Positions 35,014 to 43,307 of a DNA stretch of 64,000 nucleotides are shown piece by piece. The stretch is taken from the NCBI RefSeq assembly GCF_018614055.1, contig NZ_JAGGPB010000014.1, positions 124,001 to 188,000 on the forward strand, in the 5' to 3' direction. The stretch's first letter is position 1; each line of letters begins with the position of its first letter. The notes under the pieces are model-generated. The model searched no databases, had not been told where the DNA came from, and saw only the letters and a program-made list of their open reading frames with translations. The stretch comes from Streptomyces sp. ISL-98 (lineage in GTDB: Bacteria > Actinomycetota > Actinomycetes > Streptomycetales > Streptomycetaceae). The translations under genes and the position numbers were made by a program.

Positions 35014-36264
35014 TCAAGAGCTCTTAAGGAACGTCTTCCAGCCGCCGCCCGGAGACTGCCCGACTTCCAGCGAACGGAGCTTGTCGAGCACCTTCGGGTC
35101 CTGCACGTCGAGCCAGTCGCAGAACTGCCGGAAGGAGACCAGGCGTACGTCCTTCTTGCCCGCCATGCCCTTGAGCGCGTCCTCGACGGCGTCCATGTAG
35201 ATGCCGCCGTTCCACTGCTCGAAGTGATTGCCTATGTAGAAGGGCGCGCGATTGCTTTCGTACGCCCGCTTGAAACCGGAGAGATAGGCATCGGTGGCCT
35301 GCTTCTTCCAGCCCGGGTAACGCGACGGCATGCCGTTGGTCGAATTCTTCGACTGGTTGGCAAGGATGTTGTAGTCCATGGAGAGCACTTCGAAGGAATG
35401 CCCCGGGAACGGCACCGCCTGAAGTGGCAGATCCCACAGCCCATTGCGCTTCACCGGCCACATCTGACGGCCGCCGGGCGAGCTCGCGTCGTAGCGCCAG
35501 CCGAGCTTCTTGGCCGTCGGGAGCAGCTTGTCCTGGCCGAGGAGGCAGGGCGTACGGCCGCCCACGAGTTCCTTCTCGTAGTCGAAGGGCAGCGGGTCGA
35601 GGTCGGTCCAGCCGCTGTTCGTCTTCCACTCGGTGACGAAGGACTTGGCCTGGGCGACTTCGCTCTCCCACTGGGCGGGCGTCCAGTTGCCGACGGTGCC
35701 GGAACCGGCACAGAAGTGCCCGTTGAAGTGGGTGCCTATCTCGTGGCCTTCGAGCCACGCCTGGCGGACGTACTTGAGCGTGTCCTTGATGTGGCCGTCG
35801 GTGAGATAGCCGATGTCGGAGGCGCCGACCTGGTTGTTCGGCGGCTTGTAGAGCTTCTTCTTCGACTCGGGGAGCAGATATATCCCGGAGAGGAAGAAGG
35901 TCATCGCCGCGTCGTGGTCCTTCGCGAGCTTGAGGAAGCGCGGGAAGAGCCCGTTGCCGACCTCGCCCGCCCCGTCCCAGGAGAAGATCACGAACTGCGG
36001 CGGGGTCTCACCGGGCTCCAGCGGTACGGGCTTGTCCGGCTGGTTCGGCTGCTTGCCGGTGTCGGCCGTGGAGCCGTCGCCTATGAGTCGTATGTCGTCA
36101 CCGGTCTTGCTGGGGCGCGGGGTGCCGTTGTCGTCACCGCCGCCCTTGCCGGAACCCGGACGCCCGGGGTCCGACGCCCCCGGCGAGCCGCAGCCCGCAA
36201 TTCCGACGGCGGCAGCCGCTCCAAGTCCCAGTCCCAGCAGGCCCCTTCGGCCGATGTCGCGCAT
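35014..36264 (-). CDS. Polysaccharide deacetylase-like lipoprotein
   Basis: A 416-residue exported protein. The signal MRDIGRRGLLGLGLG has a twin arginine (R6-R7) and ends in GIAGC, so it is a likely Tat-exported lipoprotein. A disordered Gly/Pro linker follows. The catalytic part begins PQFVIFSWDGAGE, where the expected metal Asp pair is only partly recognisable (WDGAG); GHEIGTHFNGHF holds the metal histidines. This suggests a NodB-type deacetylase acting on cell wall or capsular glycan, with an atypical first motif. The ATG is at 36264; a large interrupted palindrome lies just upstream. Confidence 0.8.
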   Translation of the reverse strand: MRDIGRRGLLGLGLGAAAAVGIAGCGSPGASDPGRPGSGKGGGDDNGTPRPSKTGDDIRLIGDGSTADTGKQPNQPDKPVPLEPGETPPQFVIFSWDGAGEVGNGLFPRFLKLAKDHDAAMTFFLSGIYLLPESKKKLYKPPNNQVGASDIGYLTDGHIKDTLKYVRQAWLEGHEIGTHFNGHFCAGSGTVGNWTPAQWESEVAQAKSFVTEWKTNSGWTDLDPLPFDYEKELVGGRTPCLLGQDKLLPTAKKLGWRYDASSPGGRQMWPVKRNGLWDLPLQAVPFPGHSFEVLSMDYNILANQSKNSTNGMPSRYPGWKKQATDAYLSGFKRAYESNRAPFYIGNHFEQWNGGIYMDAVEDALKGMAGKKDVRLVSFRQFCDWLDVQDPKVLDKLRSLEVGQSPGGGWKTFLKSS

Positions 36265-36281
36265 ACCGTCCCCATCCGCAT

Positions 36282-36337
36282 TTCGTCACACCCCGTTGCC
36301 CACATCGAATGGACAACGGGTTAGATGGCGTGACGAA
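36282..36337. repeat. Two-part interrupted palindrome upstream of the deacetylase lipoprotein
   Basis: Outer arms TTCGTCAC (36282-36289) and GTGACGAA (36330-36337) enclose inner arms CCCGTTG (36292-36298) and CAACGGG (36314-36320). It lies 18-73 nt upstream of the ATG at 36264, so it could be an operator or an RNA structure in the 5' leader. Confidence 0.5.
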
Positions 36338-36385
36338 GACGCAGGTTCCGGTGAGCCGGCATATTTTCCCGGAGTGCGCCGAAAA

Positions 36386-37060
36386 TTACGCGCCGAATGC
36401 CTTGGCTTTACCCTTCACGGGCTTCGCACCGGCGAGCAAATGTGCAGGGACAAGATCACGAGCGGGCTCCGAATAGCCGACCGACACGATCTTGTCGCCC
36501 TTGAAGGTGAAGCTGGTGAGCGAGGCGAGCGTGCACTGCCGCTTGCGCGGGTCGTGCCACAGCCGACGGCGCTCCGCGAAGCTCCGTACGATCCAGATCG
36601 GCAGCTGATGGCTGACGGCCACGGCCTCGTGCCCGCGCGCCGCGTCGCGCGCCGCGGTGAGGGCGCCCATCATCCGTACGACCTGCTCGATGTACGGCTC
36701 GCCCCACGACGGCTGGAACGGGTTCACCAGGTGCTTCCAGTTGGCGGGCCGGCGCAGCGCGCCGTCGCCGACCCCGAAGGTCTTCCCCTCGAAGACATTG
36801 GCCGCCTCGATGAGCCGGTCGTCGGTGACGATGTCGAGCCCGTGCACCTTGGCGATCGGCGCCGCGGTCTCCTGGGCGCGCTCCAGCGGGGACGAGACGA
36901 CATGCGTGATGTCGCGCCCTTCGAGGTGCGCGGCGACCCTGTCGGCCATCTGCCGGCCGAGCTCGGAGAGGTGATACCCGGCCCTGCGCCCGTACAGAAC
37001 GCCGTCCGGATTCTCCACCTCGCCGTGGCGCATGAGGTGGACGACGGTCATCTCGCTCAT
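36386..37060 (-). CDS. Histidine phosphatase (phosphoglycerate-mutase-like) protein
   Basis: A 224-residue branch 1 histidine phosphatase. The catalytic RHGE motif is at residues 11-14 (His12), with the second histidine in [11 protein letters not shown]. The Arg of [10 protein letters not shown] completes the phosphate pocket. Substrate is unknown; members range from phosphoglycerate mutases to nucleotide phosphatases. The ATG at 37060 overlaps the hemL stop (ATGA), making the two coupled. Confidence 0.9.
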   Translation of the reverse strand: MSEMTVVHLMRHGEVENPDGVLYGRRAGYHLSELGRQMADRVAAHLEGRDITHVVSSPLERAQETAAPIAKVHGLDIVTDDRLIEAANVFEGKTFGVGDGALRRPANWKHLVNPFQPSWGEPYIEQVVRMMGALTAARDAARGHEAVAVSHQLPIWIVRSFAERRRLWHDPRKRQCTLASLTSFTFKGDKIVSVGYSEPARDLVPAHLLAGAKPVKGKAKAFGA

Positions 37061-38379
37061 GCGGTGGCCTCCGCTGCGGCACGGGCGGCGGCGGGCAGCG
37101 CGTCGGCGATGCGCGCGAGTGCCTGCTCGTCGTGGGCGGTCGAGACGAACCATGACTCGAAGGCGGAGGGCGGCAGGTAGACACCGCTCGCCAGCATCGA
37201 GTGGAAGAAGGCGGTGAAGCGGAAAGCTTCCTGCTTCCTGGCGTCGTCGTAGTTCCGCACGGCGTCGTCCGTGAAGAAGACGGAGAACATGTTGCTTGCC
37301 GTCTGGAGCCGGTGCGCGACGCCTTCCTTGGTGAGCGCCCCGGTGACGAGCCCCTGGATCTCCGCCGAGACGGCATCGACCTTCGCGTACGCCGCCTCGT
37401 CGAGGAGACGCAGCTGCGCGAGACCGGCGGCCGTGGCGACGGGGTTACCGGAGAGCGTGCCGGCCTGGTAGACGGGGCCCACGGGCGCGAGGTGCGCCAT
37501 GACGTCGGCCCGCCCGCCGAACGCGGCGGCCGGGAATCCGCCGCCCATGACCTTGCCGAAGGTCATCAGGTCGGGCGCGACGCCGTCGATGCCGTACCAG
37601 CCGGCCCTGCTGGTACGGAAGCCGGTCATGACCTCGTCGGAGATGTACAGCGCGCCATTGGCCGCGCACACCTCCTTGAGCCCGGCGTTGAAACCGTCCG
37701 CCGGCGGGACGACGCCCATGTTGCCGGGCGACGCCTCGGTGATGACGCAGGCGATCTCGCCGGGGTGCGCGGCGAAGGCGGCGCGTACGGCTTCGATGTC
37801 GTTGTACGGCAGCACGATCGTGTCGCCGGCCTGCGCACCGGTCACGCCGGGCGTGTCGGGCAGCGCGAAGGTCGCGAGTCCGGAGCCGGCGGCGGCGAGC
37901 AGCGCGTCCACGTGCCCGTGGTAGCAGCCGGCGAACTTCACGATCTTCGCCCGGCCGGTGAAGCCGCGGGCGAGCCGGATGGCCGACATCGTCGCTTCGG
38001 TACCGCTCGACACGAGCCGCACCTGCTCGACGGGCTCGATCCTGGCGACGATCTCCTCGGCGAGCGCGACCTCGCCCTCGCCGGGCGTACCGAAGGACGT
38101 GCCGCGCGCGACGGCCTCCTGGACGGCGGCGATGACCTCAGGGTGGGAATGGCCGAGAATCATCGGCCCCCAGGAACACACGAGGTCGACGTACTCACGG
38201 CCGTCGGCATCGGTGAGGTACGGACCGGCACCGGACACCATGAACCGGGGCGTACCGCCCACGGCTCGGAAGGCGCGTACTGGAGAGTTCACACCCCCAG
38301 GGGTCACGAGGGACGCGCGGTCGAAAAGCGTCTGCGAAACTGGGGCGTCGTATTCGTACGGATAGCTCACACAAGCCAT
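37057..38379 (-). CDS. hemL: Glutamate-1-semialdehyde 2,1-aminomutase
   Basis: A PLP enzyme that converts glutamate-1-semialdehyde, made by HemA, to 5-aminolevulinate in the C5 tetrapyrrole route. It has 440 residues. PLP lysine is in [27 protein letters not shown] and [17 protein letters not shown] are typical. The start is ATG at 38379, but GTG at 38370 ([13 protein letters not shown]) would fit homologue starts. The rest of the pathway (hemA, C, D, B) lies 19 kb away. Confidence 0.94.
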   Translation of the reverse strand: MACVSYPYEYDAPVSQTLFDRASLVTPGGVNSPVRAFRAVGGTPRFMVSGAGPYLTDADGREYVDLVCSWGPMILGHSHPEVIAAVQEAVARGTSFGTPGEGEVALAEEIVARIEPVEQVRLVSSGTEATMSAIRLARGFTGRAKIVKFAGCYHGHVDALLAAAGSGLATFALPDTPGVTGAQAGDTIVLPYNDIEAVRAAFAAHPGEIACVITEASPGNMGVVPPADGFNAGLKEVCAANGALYISDEVMTGFRTSRAGWYGIDGVAPDLMTFGKVMGGGFPAAAFGGRADVMAHLAPVGPVYQAGTLSGNPVATAAGLAQLRLLDEAAYAKVDAVSAEIQGLVTGALTKEGVAHRLQTASNMFSVFFTDDAVRNYDDARKQEAFRFTAFFHSMLASGVYLPPSAFESWFVSTAHDEQALARIADALPAAARAAAEATA

Positions 38380-38714
38380 GGTGTCAGAGCCTCGGGCGGT
38401 CTTGCGGACTGGTGTTTCACCGCGCCGACGTGGGGGAGGTCACTGACACGATGATCGGGTTGCGCGGCCAGTGCCGCGAGTGGTCGGGTGGGGATATGCA
38501 TCGCGGTGGCGGACTGGGCGAGGGGACCGACGACCTGGGTCCCGAGCGGGCCCAGCACGACCTGGGTTCCGAGCGGACTCAGCGCGACCTGGGTCCCGAG
38601 CGGGCCCAGCGCGGCCGGCACCGGCGTGAGCGGGAACGCGAAAGCGAGCGCGAGCGCGAGAGTGAACGCGTGGCGAACGTGGCGAAATCGGACACGGGAA
38701 ACAGGAGTGGCCGA
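38380..38714 (+). other. 335-bp gene-free stretch with 27-nt tandem repeats
   Basis: This divergent interval contains three tandem 27-nt units (38531-38557, 38558-38584, 38585-38611; unit starts CGACCTGGGTCCCGAGCGGG) followed by a GCGAGCGC-rich microrepeat (about 38640-38660). Frames across it on both strands are low-complexity; a hydrophobic one on the minus strand has no start codon. Promoters for hemL and the gene at 38715 must lie here. Confidence 0.6.
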
Positions 38715-39152
38715 GTGGGGGTGACCTACAAATACTTCGGCGCCCCGAACGGAGCCACCGCTGCCCAGGTGCCCATCTCGATGCGTCCGGAGGAGCTGGG
38801 CGGTGACGAGCTCGGCATGGGCGGCATGTTCACCAAGATCAAGCCGGAGACGGTGGCGGCGATGGTCCTCACCGGCATCGAAGGCATACCTCTTCACAAG
38901 GTCCCGCCGCTGGAGCTGGTCGTACTCCACCCCGACTACGCCGTTGTGAAACTCCCCATGACGGTCGTCGATCCGCTGCGCGGCATCGGCGAGGAGTCGG
39001 TGGGCGCCGCGGCCTTCATCTGGTCGACGGTCCCGGACCGCGGAGGGCCGCGGGACGCGTACAACGTCTACCAGCTGCTCCACGAGTGGCAGGACTTCAG
39101 CCACCGGCTGCACGAGGCGGGGCATCAGCCGTACTGCCTGGTGTGGCCCTGA
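38715..39152 (+). CDS. Conserved-type hypothetical protein
   Basis: A 145-residue soluble protein beginning MGVTYKYFGAPNGATAAQ, with the acidic C-terminus YQLLHEWQDFSHRLHEAG. The GTG at 38715 has GGAG 7 nt upstream; GTG 38721 is an alternative. Earlier in-frame starts pass through the tandem repeats and are rejected. No catalytic motif, signal or membrane segment is visible. Its 3' end overlaps the convergent BlaI-type gene by 56 nt. Function unknown. Confidence 0.65.
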   Translation: MGVTYKYFGAPNGATAAQVPISMRPEELGGDELGMGGMFTKIKPETVAAMVLTGIEGIPLHKVPPLELVVLHPDYAVVKLPMTVVDPLRGIGEESVGAAAFIWSTVPDRGGPRDAYNVYQLLHEWQDFSHRLHEAGHQPYCLVWP

Positions 39153-39549
39153 GCAGCAGCGACCTGAGCAGCGCCTCGTCCTGCGACGACAGCGCCGACA
39201 CGAAGCTGGACAGCACCGCGTCGCGGTCGTCCCGCTGGTCCAGGAGCCGTCGCATCCGCAGCGCGGTGAGCCCGGCGCTGTCCGCCACCGGCTGCCACAG
39301 GATGGGGCGCCCGGCGCTGCTGCGGGTGACGGCGCCTTTCTCGTAGAGGCGGGTCAGGATCGTGATGACCGTCGTGTATGCGAGGTCCCCGTCGAGGCGT
39401 GCCTGCACCCAGGCGGCAGTGGCCGGTTCTCGCGCCGTGCCCAGGACCGACAGCACCTGCGCCTCCAGCTCACCCTGAGCCCGGCGGCGCGCGCGGGGCT
39501 CCCTGGGCTCACAGGGCTCACGGCCCGGGGTGTCCTTGTCCGCGCTCAT
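39097..39549 (-). CDS. BlaI/MecI/CopY-family transcriptional repressor
   Basis: A 150-residue winged-helix repressor. The helix-turn-helix and wing occupy about residues 25-95 (ELEAQVLSVLGTAREPATAAWVQARL, TTVITILTRLYEKGAV, in pieces), and the C-terminal helices (LSSFVSALSSQDEALLRSLLL) dimerise. BlaI proteins normally sit beside an M56 sensor protease; none is adjacent, so this is an orphan of the family. ATG at 39549. A GNAT gene is divergent 98 nt away. Confidence 0.85.
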   Translation of the reverse strand: MSADKDTPGREPCEPREPRARRRAQGELEAQVLSVLGTAREPATAAWVQARLDGDLAYTTVITILTRLYEKGAVTRSSAGRPILWQPVADSAGLTALRMRRLLDQRDDRDAVLSSFVSALSSQDEALLRSLLLRATPGSTADAPPRAAGG

Positions 39550-39646
39550 CCGCCGGCCCCTTCCCGTACTGCCCGTACTGCCGCCCATGTCCCTCAGGCG
39601 ACGGGGCATCGTACCGGCGGCCGGGCCCGGGGCCTACATTGCGCCC

Positions 39647-40153
39647 ATGAACCCGAACGTACGCATCGAGCCCTGGTCGGACGGCGATCTCGAACTGCTC
39701 CGGCGGGCCAACGCGCCGGAGATGATGGAGCACATCGGCGGTTCCGAGACGGAAGAGCAAGTCCTCGCGCGGCACAGGCGATACGTCAACCGCGACGGCA
39801 CGCAGAACGGCCGGATGTTCCGCATCGTGCTGCTGCCCGGCGGCGAGTCGGCGGGAACGATCGGCTTCTGGGACCAGACCTGGAACGGCGAGACGGTGTA
39901 CGAGACCGGCTGGAGCGTGCTGCCCGAGTTCCAGGGCCGGGGCATCGCCGCGGCCGCGACCGCCGCGGCGATCGAGCTGGCGAGGGCGGAGGGCAGGCAC
40001 CGGTTCCTGCACGCGTTCCCGTCGGTCGGCAATCCCGCGTCGAACGCGCTGTGCAGGAAGGCGGGCTTCGAACTGGCCGGACCCTGCGACTTCGAGTTCC
40101 CGCCGGGCAACATCATGCGGTGCAACGACTGGCGACTCGACCTGACCGCGTAA
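39647..40153 (+). CDS. GNAT-family N-acetyltransferase
   Basis: A 168-residue acetyltransferase of the RimJ/RimL-like type: LPEFQGRGIAAAATAAAIELAR is motif A (about residues 90-110), and AFPSVGNPASNALCRKAGFE the motif B region. The acceptor is unknown. The ATG at 39647 fits the domain start. It is divergent from the BlaI-type repressor gene and could be its target; inferred only. Confidence 0.87.
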   Translation: MNPNVRIEPWSDGDLELLRRANAPEMMEHIGGSETEEQVLARHRRYVNRDGTQNGRMFRIVLLPGGESAGTIGFWDQTWNGETVYETGWSVLPEFQGRGIAAAATAAAIELARAEGRHRFLHAFPSVGNPASNALCRKAGFELAGPCDFEFPPGNIMRCNDWRLDLTA

Positions 40154-40178
40154 CGCGTAGCCGCGCAACTCCGGGCGG

Positions 40179-40210
40179 CCGGTCAGCCAGTCAGCAGGTC
40201 AGCCGGTCAG
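40179..40210. repeat. Four 8-nt tandem repeats at a convergent gene end
   Basis: CCGGTCAG, CCAGTCAG, CAGGTCAG and CCGGTCAG follow each other without gaps. The last unit includes the stop codon of the cold-shock-domain gene (stop at 40207-40209). Probably slippage-prone; no terminator shape was seen. Confidence 0.5.
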
Positions 40211-40434
40211 CGGGCCCCGAGCCTGCGCACCCGCGTGGCGACGTAGCGGAAGCTGTCCTGCTCCGCCTCCTCGTAGTCGAATTCGACCCGGTCGCCCTCG
40301 CTCAGCTCCCGGAAGCCGTCGGCCTCTATCGCGCTGAAGTGGACCCAGGCGTCGAGGCCGTCGGGAAGGGACGGGGAGGAGATCGCTCCCCAGCCCTTCT
40401 CCTCCTTGTAGAACTTCACGATTCCAGTAGCCAT
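40207..40434 (-). CDS. Divergent cold-shock-domain protein
   Basis: A 75-residue cold-shock-domain protein. RNP-1 reads KGWGAI instead of the consensus KGFGFI, so two aromatic RNA-stacking residues differ (Phe to Trp and Phe to Ala), while RNP-2 (AWVHFSAI) is intact. This could alter nucleic-acid affinity. The ATG at 40434 keeps the canonical MATGIVKFY start. An acidic patch (SFRYVA) ends the protein. It is divergent from the Mut7-C gene. Confidence 0.88.
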   Translation of the reverse strand: MATGIVKFYKEEKGWGAISSPSLPDGLDAWVHFSAIEADGFRELSEGDRVEFDYEEAEQDSFRYVATRVRRLGAR

Positions 40435-40565
40435 GGCGCCATCAGAGCGGAGATCCACTCGTCGGCACAAGCGCCTTTCCGGACCGGCGGCACGCAACCG
40501 CCTTTGTCCGCCGCTCCGCCGGAAAGCCCTGGCTGGGGCACCTGCCGCAGTGGCATGCTGGCGGC

Positions 40566-41309
40566 GTGAACGGACCGGAGATCCACCTCAGCATCGCCCC
40601 CGAACTGCACCTCTTCGTCGCAGCGGAGCGGCGCGGCGGGCGTACGCCGCTGACCACCGACGGGGCCTCGACGCTCGGCCACGCCGTCGAGTCCCTCGGC
40701 ATCCCGCTCACCGAGGTGGGGCAGCTGGTGGTCGACGGGCGCGAGGTCCCGTTCTCGCACATCCCGGCGGCCGGCGAGAGCGTGGACGTACGCCCGAAGG
40801 AGCGACCGCAGAAGGTGCCGGGCGCCCCGCTGCGCTTCCTCCTCGACGTACACCTCGGCACGCTCGCCCGGCGGTTGCGGCTGCTGGGCGTCGACGCGGC
40901 GTACTTCAGCGAGGACGTCGGCGACGCCGCCCTGGCCGCTTACTCCGCACGCGACCGGCGCGTACTCCTGTCACGGGACCGGGGGCTGCTGCGGCGCCGC
41001 GAGCTCTGGGCCGGCGCGTACATCTACAGCGACCGGCCCGACGACCAACTCGCCGACGTACTGGGCCGGTTCACACCCCCACTGGCCCCCTGGACCCGCT
41101 GCACCGCCTGCAACGGCGACCTCAAGGACGCCACCAAGGAAGCCGTCAGCGCCTTCCTCGAAGGCGGCACCCAGCGCTCGTACGACGTCTTCGCCCAGTG
41201 CACGGCCTGCGACCGGGTGTACTGGCGGGGCGCACATCACGCACACCTGGAGAAGATCGTCGAAGACGCGGTGAGCGCCTTCGGCAACGCGACCTCACAG
41301 GCACGCTGA
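40566..41309 (+). CDS. Mut7-C RNAse-domain protein with N-terminal ubiquitin-like domain
   Basis: A 247-residue fusion. The first 85 residues resemble the Mut7-C ubiquitin/MoaD-like domain (TLGHAVESLGIPLTEVGQLVVDGREV). Residues about 90-245 form a Mut7-C PIN-like RNAse domain (RFLLDVHLGTLARRLRLLG, LLSRDRGLLRR) with a zinc ribbon: CTAC near residue 180 and CTAC again near 217. Aspartates of LLDVH and LSRD are candidate catalytic metal ligands. The GTG at 40566 starts cleanly. RNA substrate unknown. Confidence 0.88.
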   Translation: MNGPEIHLSIAPELHLFVAAERRGGRTPLTTDGASTLGHAVESLGIPLTEVGQLVVDGREVPFSHIPAAGESVDVRPKERPQKVPGAPLRFLLDVHLGTLARRLRLLGVDAAYFSEDVGDAALAAYSARDRRVLLSRDRGLLRRRELWAGAYIYSDRPDDQLADVLGRFTPPLAPWTRCTACNGDLKDATKEAVSAFLEGGTQRSYDVFAQCTACDRVYWRGAHHAHLEKIVEDAVSAFGNATSQAR

Positions 41310-41344
41310 GTCCCGCGGCCCAGGCATGATCCGCCGGACGTGCC

Positions 41345-41926
41345 CTATGGCCGCTCCGCCGTCAGATAGCGCTGCACCGTCGGCGCCAGCCAGGCGATCA
41401 CCTCTTCCCGCGACATCTCCACGGCGGGCGGCAGCCGCAGCACATACCGCGCCATCGCCATGCCCAGAATCTGCGAGGCGACCAGGGCGGCGCGCGTCGG
41501 TGCCTCGGCGGGATCGGGACACACACCGGCCGCGACGGGCCCGATCTGCTCGCGGAATATCGCCTGCATGCGCTCGGCCCCCGCGGCATTGGTGACCCCG
41601 ACACGCAGCAGTGCGGTCAGCACCTCGTCCGCTTCCCAGCGGTCGAGGAAGTGGCTGACAAGAGCGGCACCGATGTGCTTGCCCGGCAGCGCGCCCAGCT
41701 CCGCCAAGTCCGGCATCCGCAGGTCGAATTCGGACGCCGCGGCGAACAGCCCCTCCTTGTTGCCGTAGTAACGCATCACCATCGAAGGGTCGATCTCCGC
41801 GTCGCGCGCGATGGCGCGGATGGTGGCGCGCTCGTACCCGTCGGCGGCGAACCGCTCTCGGGCGGCGTCGAGGATCGCCGCCTTGGTGGCGTCGGAGCGG
41901 CGGGGCGGGCTCGGAGCATCGGTCAT
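41345..41926 (-). CDS. TetR/AcrR-family transcriptional regulator
   Basis: A 193-residue regulator. The helix-turn-helix is IRAIARDAEIDPSMVMRYYGNKEGLF (about residues 36-61). The C-terminal domain would bind a ligand. The ATG is at 41926. It is divergent from the YnfA-type gene at 42034 and the SDR gene behind it, so those are plausible targets. A 12-bp palindrome lies 17 nt upstream of its start. Confidence 0.9.
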   Translation of the reverse strand: MTDAPSPPRRSDATKAAILDAARERFAADGYERATIRAIARDAEIDPSMVMRYYGNKEGLFAAASEFDLRMPDLAELGALPGKHIGAALVSHFLDRWEADEVLTALLRVGVTNAAGAERMQAIFREQIGPVAAGVCPDPAEAPTRAALVASQILGMAMARYVLRLPPAVEMSREEVIAWLAPTVQRYLTAERP

Positions 41927-41942
41927 GCCAACAAATGTAGGC

Positions 41943-41954
41943 CAACGACCGTTG
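41943..41954. promoter_or_regulatory. Candidate TetR operator palindrome
   Basis: CAACG-AC-CGTTG, a perfect 5-2-5 palindrome in the 107-nt divergent gap between the TetR gene and the ynfA-like gene. Its position would allow control of both directions. Confidence 0.4.
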
Positions 41955-42033
41955 ACGCGCCACCCCCCGAAAGAAGTAAACGCCGGAAGAAACGCTCAGA
42001 AGTCGCCCCACCACCCCATGACACGCTGAACGC

Positions 42034-42387
42034 ATGCCCATCGCACGCTCTGCCGCCCTCTTCCTCCTCGCCGCCCTCCTGGAAATCGGCGGCGCCTGGC
42101 TCGTCTGGCAAGGCGTACGCGGCGGTGACGCACGAAACGACGGCCGCGGCTGGATCTGGATCGGCGCCGGAGTCGCCGCCCTCGGCGCGTACGGATTCGT
42201 GGCCACGCTCCAGCCCGAGGGCGAATTCGGCCGCATCCTCGCCGCGTACGGCGGAGTCTTCGTGGCGGGCTCCATCGCCTGGGGCATGGTCGCCGACGGG
42301 TACCGCCCCGACCGCTGGGACGTCGCCGGAGCCCTGGTCTGCCTGGCCGGGATGGCACTGATCATGTACGCACCACGCGCCCGCTGA
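42034..42387 (+). CDS. YnfA-family small membrane protein
   Basis: A 117-residue protein with four transmembrane segments, matching the YnfA (UPF0060) family related to small multidrug transporters. Characteristic parts are [12 protein letters not shown] and [20 protein letters not shown]. Function is not established. ATG 42034; the SDR gene follows after 18 nt and is probably co-transcribed. The TetR gene upstream is divergent. Confidence 0.9.
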   Translation: MPIARSAALFLLAALLEIGGAWLVWQGVRGGDARNDGRGWIWIGAGVAALGAYGFVATLQPEGEFGRILAAYGGVFVAGSIAWGMVADGYRPDRWDVAGALVCLAGMALIMYAPRAR

Positions 42388-42405
42388 GCCAGCTAGCCTG
42401 GCCCC

Positions 42406-43164
42406 ATGTCTACGCCTATCGCCGTCATCACCGGAGCGAGCAGCGGCATCGGCGCGGCCACGGCCCGCCAACTGGCCGCCGCCGGCTACCGCGTCGTCCT
42501 CACCGCCCGCCGCAAGGACCGTATCGAGGCTCTGGAGGCGGAGCTCACCGCGGCCGGCCATCAGGCGACGGCGTACGCCCTGGACGTCACCGACCGCGCG
42601 GCGGTCGACGAATTCGCCACCGCGTTCCGCACCCTCGCGGTCCTGGTCAACAACGCGGGCGGCGCACTCGGCGCGGACCCCGTGGCCACCAGCGACCCCG
42701 CCGACTGGCGCCAGATGTACGAGACGAACGTCATCGGCACTCTCAACCTCACCCAGGCCCTGCTCCCCGCCCTCACCGCGAGCGGCGACGGCACGGTCGT
42801 CGTCCTCTCCTCCACGGCGGGCCTCTCCACGTACGAGAACGGCGGCGGCTACGTGGCCGCCAAGCACGGCGCCCACGTCCTCGCCGAGACCCTCCGCCTG
42901 GAGATCGTCGGCACCCCGGTCCGCGTGATCGAGATCGCCCCCGGCATGGTCAAGACCGAGGAATTCGCGACGACGCGCTTCCGCGGCGACACCGAGAAGG
43001 CCGCGAAGGTCTACGCGGGCGTGGCCGAGCCGCTCACCGCCGACGACGTGGCGGAGACCATCACCTGGGCCGTCACCCGCCCGCCGCACGTCAACGTCGA
43101 CCTCCTGGTGGTCCGCCCCCGCGCCCAGGCCTCCAACACAAAGGTCCACCGAGAACTGTCCTGA
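42406..43164 (+). CDS. Short-chain dehydrogenase/reductase
   Basis: A 252-residue classical SDR. The cofactor motif is TGASSGIG (residues 9-16), followed by NNAG (about 81-84) and the catalytic Ser...Tyr-x3-Lys in YVAAKH. TARRKDR after the second strand favours NADPH. Substrate is unknown. The closest subgroup is probably the YdfG-like serine/3-hydroxy acid dehydrogenases; this is inferred. It follows the YnfA-type gene. Confidence 0.9.
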   Translation: MSTPIAVITGASSGIGAATARQLAAAGYRVVLTARRKDRIEALEAELTAAGHQATAYALDVTDRAAVDEFATAFRTLAVLVNNAGGALGADPVATSDPADWRQMYETNVIGTLNLTQALLPALTASGDGTVVVLSSTAGLSTYENGGGYVAAKHGAHVLAETLRLEIVGTPVRVIEIAPGMVKTEEFATTRFRGDTEKAAKVYAGVAEPLTADDVAETITWAVTRPPHVNVDLLVVRPRAQASNTKVHRELS

Positions 43165-43190
43165 CACCCACCGCCTGAACGCGGACAGCC

Positions 43191-43226
43191 GAAAGTGCGG
43201 CGGTGGAAGATCACCGCCGCACTTTC
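43191..43226. terminator. Terminator between the SDR gene and the convergent secreted-protein gene
   Basis: Perfect 15-bp stem GAAAGTGCGGCGGTG (43191-43205) with its complement at 43212-43226 and a 6-nt loop. It can serve both converging transcripts. Confidence 0.85.
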
Positions 43227-43307
43227 ATGTATTCCCGGATCTGACTCAGTGATCGCCAGCCGCATGGACGTACCCGCTAACGGCTGAGCACATCAAGGCG
43301 ACGCGTT

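Noticed and set aside
38412..38714. N-terminal extension of the hypothetical protein at 38715 through the repeats
   Set aside because: The extension is low-complexity, and a good ribosome binding site supports the GTG at 38715.
38367..38720. Hydrophobic minus-strand frame with LGPLGTQV repeats near hemL, resembling a signal peptide
   Set aside because: No ATG, GTG or TTG start lies before the hydrophobic part in that frame, and it is explained by the 27-nt tandem repeat read in reverse.
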